Shown here: positions 36,601-46,947 of the stretch, one piece after another
Numbering within the stretch: position 1 is the stretch's first letter
How the letters are laid out: the number at the start of each line of letters is the position of its first letter
DNA from: Phaffia rhodozyma
Lineage: Eukaryota; Basidiomycota; Tremellomycetes; Cystofilobasidiales; Mrakiaceae
Assembly (NCBI GenBank): GCA_014706385.1
Contig: JACGZH010000002.1
Location: 1,860,001-1,924,000 of the forward strand
Direction: 5' to 3'
DNA length: 64,000 nucleotides
Program-made: the position numbers and the translations under genes
The notes under the pieces: model-generated
Told to the model about the DNA's origin: nothing
Databases searched by the model: none
The model's input: only the letters and a program-made list of their open reading frames with translations

Positions 36601-36750
36601 TGATTTCTTTTCATTAGCATGACTATCTGTTTGAGGAAGAGGTACGTCTACATTGGCGCGTTGAGCTTCTAGATCGAGAGGAGGTGGTGCACTTTTCGCC
36701 TCAGGATTTGGTTGATCGGAGACCTCCGGTGAGTCGTCACGCTTCTCCAT
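33625..36750 (-). CDS. MFS transporter, drug:H+ antiporter (DHA1-like) type
   Basis: ATG 36750 begins MEKRDDSPEVSDQPNPEAKS, a hydrophilic N-terminus, then DDPENPLNWPTSKKWRVCLI, the usual entry to TM1 in fungal DHA1 proteins. Exons then show GPFIFSPIAELFGRQVSYIL (motif A-like), GPTLGVATVSDVFSPAQRGK, and GPVMGSMFGGWLSLVGYR (antiporter motif C). The second half has RFLFTNPVLAIFALYYSYIY, AKLCKRYGDNGQPEYR with the family's PEYR motif, GLGFFSAAFLAATMQAS and a last segment FAPLIMFLYGKQLRERFQLR. About a dozen short exons are present. Substrate cannot be predicted; homologues export drugs or polyamines. No secondary-metabolism cluster surrounds it. The stop lies next to the 33.4-kb element fragment. 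Confidence 0.88.
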
Positions 36751-37321
36751 GGGCTAGTTTTCTCAATTATTGAAGACACAACGTTCAACCTGGCTGTATG
36801 TGGACGGCTAGGATGAAGAGCGGTGAAGGAGAGAACGTCCTATAGAAACCCGGTCTGTACTTGATTCTTTGGATGGATGGATGTTGTATCCCACACTTTG
36901 ATCTCGTGTGGAAGCCACGGACAGGTTCGGCACGGCTCTGCCGATATATTTATGGATGATGTCGCTTGAGCCGATCGAAAGCCGACGATGAAAGGTTTGT
37001 TGGATATATTTGTAAATTAGCCTGTTCTCCTTGATATGTCATTGTTGTAGCAAACAAACCGAGTACAGACAGACAGAAGACTTTGGCTTGGTGTCTGGAA
37101 AGACGACCCCTTCGAGATCAAATCAGATAGAGTATTAGACCATCTCTCATAGGCCAACAACCATTCATCAAGCGGAAAGCTTGTTGTCGCAGATATAAAC
37201 CCTACATTCCTACTCTTGTCCGCTCATCATTGACACGGAGGATACAACGATTTAGAATACATCAACCGGGATTACCCTGTACGACCGGTCTCTCCTTCGC
37301 CGTCTGGTCATCAGCGAATGC
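36751..37321. other. Intergenic region
   Basis: Upstream flank of the transporter gene and 3' flank of the complex I subunit gene. I see no gene, RNA gene or repeat. Confidence 0.6.
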
Positions 37322-37994
37322 TTAGTGATGCTTCCGAGGAACGTATGCCTCCTGACCTTCAAACATCTTTTCTCCGTAAGGATCATCTTTGTACTGCTTG
37401 GCGAACTGATCGTGATGAGCGTAGATGAATAGATTTGTTAGAGTGACCTCGTATGTAGTTCAGTGGAAGGATATCAGTCGTAAGGAAAAGAAACGAACCA
37501 GCATTGACGGGATAGGCCGCGATGGGGGAACATACCGCCACTATCATTTATCATTCCAACGCCCATATTCAAGAAATCAGCTTATGTTTCAGAAGAGAAC
37601 AGGATCGATTGTCTCGAGAAGATAGACACGAACCTCATGTGCGAATGAGTAAGGCATGACAACAAAGAACATCAAGCCAACGTAGCCTGCACCAACGATG
37701 GCAGTATTCCTTTTCCAGTTCTTGTTTCCTCCCCACCATCCTCCTGTGAACAGGAAGGTACACCAAGATGAAATAACACATATCTCAGTAAAATCCTTCC
37801 ATTGAAATAGACACAACGGCAGACAGCTCTTACCAAAGGGAGACCAGACTCGTCTTGGGAAGGGATAACGCTTGGTGCCAGCCTAATCAATCAGAAATCT
37901 AACCATGAGCCCTAGGCGCTGAGAACCAACAAAACGGAGACCAGGCAGAAGCCAGATCAAGCATACTGACATTCAAAGCCAACGTAGACCGCAT
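37322..37994 (-). CDS. Small complex I accessory subunit (single-TM, about 6.6-10 kDa class)
   Basis: Five short exons. From ATG 37994: MRSTLALN, then AGTKRYPFPRRVWSPFG, then GWWGGNKNWKRNTAIVGAGYVG with one membrane segment (VGLMFFVVMPYSFAHE), then a 42-nt exon WRYVPPSRPIPSML, then FAKQYKDDPYGEKMFEG ending at the TAA 37322-37324. The pattern GGW..(x)NWKRNT, one TM, then EWR.VPP...IPSM(x)(F/W)AKQY is what I know from small NADH:ubiquinone oxidoreductase subunits in fungi and plants. It would sit in the inner mitochondrial membrane arm. No separate presequence is visible, as is usual for such subunits. It is divergent from ATP17, another respiratory gene, 278 bp away, which suggests a shared promoter. 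Confidence 0.7.
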
Positions 37995-38272
37995 GATTGA
38001 TGAAAGAGAGTAAGAGAGATCAGAAGAAGGTCGATAGAGATCCAGAAGATGGAAGGTGAGATCAACCTTGAACGAAGAGAGCGAGACAAGGTCCGGGGTC
38101 TGGGGTAGCCAATGTGTGATGATTTGTGCTTACATAAGCATCGGTTACACACATTGGTTACATCACTTTTCTTTTCGTTCTCTCCTCCTCCCTCTCTTTC
38201 TTCCCTCCAACCCATCTTTCTTTTCGTTTACTTCCGTTCACTTTCCTTTTCTTGCGAACAGAATCAACAAAG
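37995..38272. promoter_or_regulatory. Divergent promoter between two respiratory genes
   Basis: A 278-bp region between the complex I subunit and ATP synthase subunit f. Pyrimidine-rich near the ATP17 start. No operator recognised. Confidence 0.5.
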
Positions 38273-39284
38273 ATGGTCTCTTCCCTTATCCCCCCCAAGA
38301 TCGCCACTCCTTCTTCCGTGGTACGTCCGAGTCGTTTTGATTTCGGTCGATTAGATACTTTTTTCCATCTTTTTTTGCTGCTTTCCTTGGCTAACAATCT
38401 CGCTCGTTCAACTCGTCCCCGGCATCACTGGCTTCTCATCATTCTGGATATTTAAACAAAAACCTGTAAAACAAAATCCAGTCTGGAGGAGGAACCACCG
38501 CCAGCATGGATCGAGTCATCGAGTTCTACACTAAGCTTCCTAAGGGACGAGCTCCCAACGCCCAGCAATACACTGGACTTTCTAAATTCGTCAACGGAAA
38601 GAACGCTACCGGGTCCGTTCATCTTTTCTTACCTTCTCCTCTCCTTTCCAAGCGTCCTCTCTCTCAATTGGATGGCCTGAAGCTAGTTAGAAATGGATTA
38701 GTGGAATGGATGGATATGTCGCTCGACCAATGCTGTCGTATAGAAAGGACGTGACCGATGCGTAGGATGCGGAGCGACGGCAGTCAGAGTGTTCATCGAC
38801 CTAGTTTTCCGGTCCCGCAGACCAATATCATCTGATATTATCCTCAAGCTGGCTGCGTGAAGGATAACACTCCTATCTGGCTGTGTTAACGAGCGTATGA
38901 AAACTGATTATCTCTCTTTCCCCTTTTTGATATGATGTCGGCCTTCAATCGGTGATGCACAACCATCTAGAAAGCCCATCGTTGCCCTCGTTGGTGGTCT
39001 TTTCGTCCTCGGATACACTATCCAATACTTCAGTAAGTCCTACTGTTTTCTGTCTAGTCTGTAATGCGTGGAGCTATCTAGATTTTGTGTTTTTGCTAAT
39101 TCACTTGCATTTGTTGATATCTTCATAAACAGACCATCTCCGTTCGTCTCTTCTCATTGGCTTAAGACCAACCGCCCCTTTACTTTCCGTTCAAAGACAC
39201 TAACTTGGTTTACCTCATCCTTCTGTTGCATGGATGATTGATCTCTGTTCTTCTCAAGGATACCACAAGAACGCTCAGCACTAA
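38273..39284 (+). CDS. ATP17: Mitochondrial ATP synthase subunit f
   Basis: Four exons: 38273-38320, 38482-38612, 38971-39032 and 39259-39284, giving an 88-residue protein. It begins MVSSLIPPKIATPSSV, then VIEFYTKLPKGRAPNAQQY, LSKFVNGKNATGKPIVALVG, one membrane span (GGLFVLGYTIQYF) and a short basic end HKNAQH. The PPKIA start, FY(T/S)KLPKGxAP block, GKNA(T/S)GKP block and single C-terminal span define the fungal subunit f of the F1Fo synthase peripheral stalk/membrane region. Introns 2 (358 nt) and 3 (226 nt) are long compared with the gene's other intron and with the window's norm. Exon 2 uses a GTCCGT donor. Confidence 0.92.
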
Positions 39285-40394
39285 GTTCGTCCTTCATCGA
39301 GTTGGCCTTCACCCCATCTTGCTATCTAACACGATCTAAGCAGTTTTCTTCATACTGACGTCTTGATGGGGTTTCTTCTTCTTATTTCGACAGGCGGTGA
39401 AAAAAACTGCTCAGAAGTATGGAGGGTTGCAGGTTGTCGAGCAAAGAATGTCATAGTTCAAAGTAGGGAGGAGAGTCTATATGTCGGATAGGATGCGATG
39501 GACGATTCATTTTAATTTCGGTCATCGAGCAAGTAACCTGCCTCGAAGAACCGGAGAGAGGAATTGGACTCTTTCGCTCGCTGAGGGATATGGATGAGAG
39601 CAACGAGCTGGTCCTTGCCTTTTTAGAGAAACAAACCCTTCCCTTACTCGACAGACCCTGGAACAGACTTTAAAGTCATTGTAATGACACACCTGCGTTC
39701 GCACCACACGGTCGAACATGGAAGACACCTCCCATCCTATCTTCGCTCTCCATCTCCTTACTTCGTTTTCACAGAAAGCTCAATCAGTTTCTATTCCTCT
39801 GCAGATCAGCCTGGGATTCTTGGTGGAAGCGAGCCCGAGATCACGTTTGTTTTGAAACCACCGACAAGCCATTTTATCTTGATTCATCTTTAAAACTGAG
39901 TAATGGTAAATACCCCAAGTGGTCGATCAATTTTAAAAAGAGAAAAGAAGAAAGAAAAGAGTATTTTGTTGAAACCAAGGGTGAACAAACGACGGAGGAA
40001 TATAGCGCTTGATGAAAGATGAAGAGACGATAAATAAACACGGTTGACTGTAGCGTTTATTTCCCAGCAAGACCGTTGCAGAATGCAAAAAAGAGAAATG
40101 ACAGGATAAGAAGGAGCAAAAAACATCAGACTACAGGGAAAAGTTCAGGCAGAACGTAGGAGAAAGAACGAAAGCGAAACACAGAGGGAAAATAGCATGC
40201 TTTGCCAGATGGGAAACACATCGCCCAAGAGCTGAACAAGGAAACCTTAGTAGTGACCGGGAAATAAAATAAAAAGGTGTACGGAACTGATGATACAACA
40301 GATCGAAGAGCATGTTTGGAGAAGCAGATAATTTAGGGCACAGAGAAATAGAAAAGAAAATGGTAAAGGAGAGAAAAAAGACCACTGAATTGGC
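39285..40394. other. Convergent intergenic region, about 1.1 kb
   Basis: 3' flanks of ATP17 and of the Zn2Cys6 gene. It is purine-rich on the + strand from about 39930. Short frames on both strands show no family motif, so I call no gene. Confidence 0.55.
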
Positions 40395-43300
40395 TCAAGG
40401 TTTAACATCTTCGTCAAGAAGCGGAAGAGCAGTCGTTGACTGTTCTATGCCTCCACATGAGGAAACATCTGACAACGGAGAACTCAATTGAGGAAATCTC
40501 GGACCGAAAGCGGTCGAGGCTGGGAAAGCGACAGCGTAGGAATGACTAGCTCGTTCGTTAAGAGAATTCAGTCGGGAAAAGATTCGGCTTGACAGGGTTT
40601 GGGCGAGAACTATATATTGCACAACAAGCAAATAGAGACAAACGATGTGAGTAGAGAAAGAAGACAAGCACCGCTAGCAAGACCACCCGAATTGAACGAA
40701 CCTTTGGATGGATAGAGATTAACAAGATAGTCTAGTATGGGCGTGAAGCTCCCTCTAGCAATGTCTAAAATGTCGACGAGTGATGGATCTCGTTCGTACA
40801 TACTGATCATCCTGTACACCGAACTTGCTGTCAGATCCTGATAACATATGATCCACAAGAAAGGAGAAAAGGACAAACCTTGCTAACTGTTGGATAAGCC
40901 ACCAGATCCAAAACGGCCGATGTTCGACCATCGTGACTGAACGTTGAGTCAAGTCTGTCGAGAAAGCCCTACCTGGACAGACCATTTTTGCGACACTAGC
41001 TTGGACCCTAAGCCACCGACGAGCGGCATCGACTGGATAATTCGGGATATGTTCGCTAAGATATATACTGGTAAGTAAATTAACAGACGGAAGGAAGGGC
41101 GAGAAAAGAAAATATAGCCCACCTTGCATTCATCGTTTCGACCAGCGCGTCGTAGATCAGAAACCGAGACGTCGCTAGCCAGTCTATGGATTGCCAAACA
41201 TAGGCCAACTGAAAACCGATCAAGAAAAAAGAGAAGAAAAAGGTTTAGAAACTAAACCAAGATGGGCGAACGGGGACTTAAAACAACACATACGCTTCCG
41301 ACTTTGGCATGCCAGGTCTGTCCTTCGTAGACAAGATTATCTGATATGACTGCACCAAAGTAGGATTCTGTCTCTTCTGTGGCCTCCCAGATTTTGGCTG
41401 CATGCAGTTTGGTTGGAGAAAATTAATATGCGTATGGATACCAGTGATATTACTTCAAACAATCTTGACCAACCAAATATCTTTTGCTTCTCCTTTGGCG
41501 AGACGCTCGAGTCGTTGTGCAGGCGAATGGAGAAATGCCATATCTGATGAAGAAATTGCTGGGCATTAGATCGAACTGTCCGACTGCTCCAAGTACCAAA
41601 AGGTGAAGATCAGAGCGCTTACCAAACTCGAGGTATGATAAAGTGCCCAAATGGAGGATTTTCCTATCCGATCCGCTTCTTCTGTCAAGAGTTCTCCAGG
41701 AAACAATAGCGCGTAATTCGCTGTGTTGGCGATCGATAAATTATTGTAGGTCTTCCAAACGTTATGACCGTATGTAGAAGCACTGGCAGCTAAGGCCGAG
41801 GAACTCCAACACAACCGGCGGGCTTCTTCTTTTTCGATCTCGACGTGATCAACGTAGGTTGAACCTGGTTTGCTCCATCGAGGACAGGCGGCTGTGGACG
41901 ATTGACGAGGATGTCAGCCTCTGACGAAGAATCTCTATTGTCGTGATCCTTGATACTCAGAAATCGAACATCTACGCACCCCAGAATGAACAGTTTACTA
42001 TGCTTTGCTCAGCATGCAAACAAAGCTCATCGTAATCAGCAGGCGAAACCCGCCTTGCATCTGCCGGTATCCTTGGAATCTCATCAGGCTGAAATCTCGA
42101 CGCTCGAGGGTTGTCGGCATCCATCGCGGTCAAGTTTAGTACCCGGATGACGGCATCGAGTAATCTATATCAAGGAAAACAAGATTAGAGAACAACCCCA
42201 TTTTGTTACGTATCAGAAATAGGCGAGGAGGACTTGCACTAGGCTTTGTGATGCTCGGGTTCTAGTGTACAAAGGGTGAGACGATACCTCATAAAGTGAC
42301 ATGAGGAAAGCGGCCTTCGCGAGGTCAACACTTTTCCAGACAAGAAATCCAAGCAACGAAATCAATACAACACAACATTTGTATACCGTGTGAAGTAGGG
42401 ACAGAAAAAAAAACACACTTGATGAATCCAGAGTTCCAACTTTGCCAAAAACTGTTATGGGCATGATCATTCAACTTCAGACCTAACAACCTTCCGTCAA
42501 GTTCTCGACCGCCTGGCCCGTCCCATGAGGTGAGCTGGGTGGCGAGGGCTAACATTGCATATACGAGCGATGGCTCTGTCGAGATCAGGAGCACATGTAA
42601 CACATAAAGCTTGTTCAGAAACGGCGCACAACGTAGAAACGAAAAGGCAACATATAAAAGGATGGTCTTGCTCACGAAGACATTGTCTTTGCTCCGGGTT
42701 GTGAAGGATGGCAAGAAACCTTGGGACGTTGAAGAACGCAATCCAATGAGTACTTATCCGAAATAGCGTTCTATAAAGAGACAGATAACCAAACGTCAGA
42801 CCGCTTGATGAACCGATACAGCAAAGAAGAAGGGAGAAAAGCTTACAGAATTTCTTTAATGATAGCTGCATATGCCTCCGGGCGACTTTGGCCATAGCGG
42901 GAGAGTAAGCAGTCCCACCAAATCTTTTTCGAATATTCGATAGAGGGCGATTTGATCATCGTTGGTGACAAAGATGACCCTTTGAAATCAAACGGCAGGT
43001 TGGTATATTGTATTGAGCTGAGCACCCGAAGTGAAACACAAAGATAAAAATTCAGAGAGAAGAGAGACAGGACGTAAGAAAAGTGTACGCAGGCACGTTT
43101 TCCGGATCAAAAGCAGAAAGGATGGGAACAATACGAACAAGGGTGCTCCGATGGCGTTCTATCATGCCGAAAAGTAATTTTGACCGTCCGTGAGACACGG
43201 ATTCAACAAAGAGTACACGAAAATAAAAAGGTGCGTACGCCAGAAATCCCACTTAACTCAAGACTAGGCATCCACGGGTCCCCGGGTGAGAGTAAATCCT

Positions 43301-45606
43301 ACCGTTAATAAGTGAAAAGGAACAAACCCCCTCAAAAGAAAAGAGGAAAACAAGATGGATAGACGAAGAAACAAAGAGGAAAGAGAGACCAGGAAGAAGA
43401 GAAGAAAAAAAAAAAAGGCGAAACAGAAGAGCGCAAAGAAGAAAAGCCCGGAAGGAGACAGGAAGGAAGTGGGAAAAGACAGCAATCACAAAAAGATCAT
43501 TTGTGAGCTGTCAGGATTACCCGCAAAAACAGAGATCCGATGGCAAGCCAGTCCAAAAACGGCGTGGAAAGAGAAAGGCAAAAAAGAAATGAAAGAAACA
43601 AACCCCCCGAAAAGAAGAAGACATACGTTCAATACCAATCTGTCGGCCGTCGCTCTTTGGAGAGCCCAGCTATCAAGATTGTTCCCAGACGGACCTTCGA
43701 TTTTTTCTTTTCCCGATAATTCCAGCTCTAACATGTACTGTCCGTCTTCTCTCGTTCTTCTTGAGGACATTGGTGGTCGATCGGGTTGCTTCAGGATATC
43801 GTTGGTTCGTACGGGTTCGACCTGAGAGGCAGCACTCTGTTCAGGAACTTGATCGAAGGCCTCCTCCGATCGACGCTTCCCCAACAATCGGGGAGAAGAC
43901 TGGTAAGCCTGGTGAGAGAAATCTGGTTGCTGTTGTTGATGGAGGGGAGGATAGTATTCCATATGTTGGGCCTGGTCATACACAGGAGTCGGTGTGGATG
44001 TCAAAGGTAGTCTTGGTTGATAATAAGGCGGAAAAGAAGATGATACCGTTGGAGCTTGGTACATTGATTGTCGGCTCTGTTGATATAATGCCCTCTGTTG
44101 ATTGTAGTGCTGGTAGCCGGAAGACAATTGAGACTCTCCACTAGCAGGAGCAGAAGATGGATATTGGTAGACGTGTCCAGAATGGGACGGATTTATCGAA
44201 GATGCTTGCATCTGCTGCAGATCGTTCTGCTGCTGGTATCGCTGGTACTGTGTTCTAGGATTATCGTATCCAAGCTGATAGGAATTGTTTTGGGAGGAGG
44301 TCATATTTTGATTACTGTTACTCGGCACAGGGCTCACAAGTGCGAGATGGACAGAGGTTGCCTGAGAGGGCTGACGCATTGGGCTGTGAGACTCTGCTAG
44401 TTGAGATGTCTCGTTGTTTGATTGATCAGGATAGGATAGACGCGCATTCATGGATGGATCCTGCGACGAATAGTAAGTACCAGAAGGATGGGAGAACATC
44501 TGGGGGGGAGGTAAAGACAAAGGAGGGGCGCCGTAAGTATATGAAGATGCTATTGCTGATGGATGGATGTAGTGATTTTGTTGTTGGTGACGGTGATGAT
44601 GACGAGTCTGTTGATGTTGATGGTGAAATTTAATAGGTAAGGACGAAGGGTCACTAGACCCTTCGTCAGCATCTGCCGATTGCGATGGAAACCCTGAGGC
44701 GAAGGGAGGACCTGGCCGTCTGAGGTCGGCGACGTGGTTAGACGGATGGCTTGGATTGGATGCAAGAACATGGGAGCTGTCGATTAAGAGACCTGAACTA
44801 GATGAGGCAGAGAGCATATCATTAGACGAAGTAGACCGACGGCCATCACTCGACGACTCATCAATCTTGGGTGATAGAAAGGTGGGGATTTGTTGTTGAG
44901 AAGAAAACTCGGCGCTGTGGTTGAATTGATTGCTGAAAGCCTGGTTCTTTTCTATCGAGGATAAGGACGAGGCAGCCTTGGCGGAAGACTTCTTGGAAGT
45001 TTCGGAAAGACCTTGTCCCCGGAGAAGTTTGGCCTCGGCGTGCATTTGCGCTGCCGTTCGACGCTTTCGACCTGGATTCTTGTCTGGTCCTCGAGTTTTC
45101 CTGCGACATTCAGATGAGAAAATTGAATGGGAGAAACAAATAAGAAGGCAGCACGTTTGAGTAGGAGTCTGAAGAAAAGAATTAGAGAACGCAGAGGTAG
45201 TACGTACGGAGTCTCGTCAAAAACACATTCGAACCCTTTCTTCTCACAGTTTTCACAAACAGGCTTTCGAGAGTCGCATTTGATTTTGCGTGACCGACTG
45301 ATTAAAGAGGATGATCACAAGGAACGACCGGATGGACACGTTTGAGAATGAAAGCAAAAGAGGCAGGTAAGACCAGTGAACGCAGTTCACATGGATGAAA
45401 CCGGGAGCAAAATGCAGCTAGTGCTGACGAGCGGGAACAGCCTTCGCCAATCTTGGAGCTAGACGTGTGTATGTGTACGTGCTTGTCGTTCTGACGACCA
45501 CAATAGAAGTGGATACGGGCTGAAAGAGTACTGACCACTTCAAACATGCCAGTCCAAACTTGGACATCCGTTTTTTTGCCGAATCAGATACATCCGAGTG
45601 GTCCAT
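40395..45606 (-). CDS. Zn2Cys6 (fungal binuclear cluster) transcription factor
   Basis: ATG 45606 begins MDHSDVSDSAKKRMSKFG. The zinc cluster is built across an intron: LACLKC, RSRKIKC, DSRKPVC, ENC, EKKGFEC, that is C-x2-C-x6-C-x6-C-x2-C-x6-C. The second Cys codon is split by the intron (TG at 45540-45541, acceptor near 45300). A basic linker follows (KTRGPDKNPGRKRR). The big exon (43660-45110) is Gln/Ser/His/Tyr-rich, disordered and probably activating. The 3' half, in about ten exons, has KIWWDCLLSRYGQSRPEAYA, VPRFLAILHNPEQR, EPSLVYAMLALATQLTSW and SFWQSWNSGFIK, which match the Fungal_trans-type regulatory domain seen in many basidiomycete factors. The target genes are unknown. The closest neighbour upstream is the Fanzor/LRR relic region. 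Confidence 0.87.
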
Positions 45607-45734
45607 CGTGTGTCAAACGCGAAGAGAGAAAGAAAGAAGAAAGATGGATGGATGTTCTGTTGCCAGGCGAACCGAGTATGAGGAAGAACAAGAAGGACGC
45701 GAAAAGAGCTGCTGTCCAGATCTTTACGATCGAC

Positions 45735-45774
45735 TACGTCGGTTCCAAAACGATTACGTCGGTTCCAAAACGAT
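45735..45774 (+). repeat. Tandem duplication, 20 bp x 2
   Basis: TACGTCGGTTCCAAAACGAT occurs twice in direct succession with no mismatch. Confidence 0.95.
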
Positions 45775-45883
45775 TCAAACCAGAAAGATTGATGCTGGAT
45801 CTAGACCAGACGAGTGATGTATGAACCTGCTTGGTTGACAGGCGGACGCTGTGGTAGAGAACGCGATGGATATGAGTATCCTT

Positions 45884-45919
45884 GCAAACGGACACTAACG
45901 GGCAAACGGACACTAACGG
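45884..45919 (+). repeat. Tandem duplication, 18 bp x 2
   Basis: GCAAACGGACACTAACGG occurs twice in direct succession with no mismatch. Confidence 0.95.
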
Positions 45920-46292
45920 AAGGATGAACCAAAGAGATGCCTACAAAGAAGAAGACGAAAGAGAAAGAATAAAAGGAACTGTAGAAAGGAAAAGAGGAAA
46001 AGTAGAACCAAGAAAAGAAGCGAGATCAACGAAAACGATGTATGGAGAGAGCGGGAGAAGAACACATTGCTCAGATAGAAAGTGGAGGGGTAAACGATTA
46101 CCTAAGCGGCGGACATACGCTTTTTTAGGCAGTTCGTCCTGGCCGGCTAAAGTAAAAGGCCAGGAGATGAAATCACCGGAGCCGTGAGGTCTTTATATCA
46201 TTCGCCGGCGTCTATGTTCACAGGCGCAAGATCGTTGGCAAATTGAGCTTCCCAATTGAGCCCGCTCACCGTCGAGGGCGATCAAGGTCGCT

Positions 46293-46931
46293 TTAGAACT
46301 CGGCGAGGCGTGGTCTCCCGATCTCAGGCTCCAGATCGTACAGCTCCACAACCTCCGATCGCATCGGCACCGAGACAGGGACGGCAGTTGTGAATTTAAA
46401 CGGATCCAGTGGGATGGTTCGTCGATAGTTCGGGAGCTGACGGCATTGACCGAGAGGAAAATTAAAATCCGATAAGCTGATTATTAATGTTTCTCCATAT
46501 TATGTCAATCATTCATTGATACATTAGTTTTATTCTTTTCCAAATCATTCGGGATCAGGCAGGATCAGTTCGTACTGAAGATGATGGAGTTCGTGCTGGG
46601 TTGACTGTACTACTTTGGTGTTCATGTTGTATACCTGGTATCGAACGTCTAGATGAACATTACCGAGGTTAGCTGCAGGCGCCTCGATCAGATATGACCT
46701 CTCTGTCCGTTCATATCTTTGTCCGTAGGCTATGAGCTGTAGAGCGTTCACGAGGTTGTTCGTAATGGTCTACAACCAGTCAAACCCATCACAGGAGACC
46801 TTCTGTAAAGAAGGAGGCGCTAATTCCAACAGATCGTAGTACACAGAAAAGTCGGGGCGACAGAGACACTCTTCCGCGCAACAATCCCTGTTCTTGTTAG
46901 TGCACTCGTTAGCTGCCTTGAGAAGTTTCAT
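46293..46931 (-). pseudogene. Fragment of a leucine-rich-repeat-like gene
   Basis: Minus-strand coding-like sequence. From MKLLKAANECTNKN (46931) it runs through DFSVYYDLLELAPPSLQKVS and GFDWL to a TAG, then continues in the same frame with TITNNLVNALQLIAYGQRYE and VHLDVRYQVYNMNTKVV. A plausible intron (GTACGA donor near 46573, CAG acceptor near 46468) leads to LSDFNFPLGQCRQLPNYRRT, VSVPMRSEVVELYDLEPEIG and a TAA at 46293-46295. The pattern of short LxxLAPPSLxxV and HLxLSDFNFP segments resembles basidiomycete F-box/LRR proteins. The in-frame TAG (perhaps from CAG) and the loss of the N-terminal part at the Fanzor boundary suggest a dead gene. A 30-nt intron around the TAG would be too short to be credible. 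Confidence 0.45.
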
Positions 46932-46947
46932 TCCACTTGCATTCGAT

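Larger units (their letters stand above)
45607..46292. other. Upstream flank of the Zn2Cys6 gene with two short tandem duplications
   Basis: A 20-bp unit is repeated exactly at 45735-45754 and 45755-45774, and an 18-bp unit at 45884-45901 and 45902-45919. The rest is purine-rich on the + strand. No gene recognised. Confidence 0.6.

Noticed and set aside
39684..39893. Short + strand frame after ATP17
   Set aside because: 69 codons, no motif, no splice partner and no conserved neighbour; treated as intergenic.
46770..46800. A 30-nt intron that would remove the TAG in the LRR-like frame
   Set aside because: GTCTCC...TTGTAG is only about 30 nt, shorter than any intron I can support in the window; a stop mutation is more likely.
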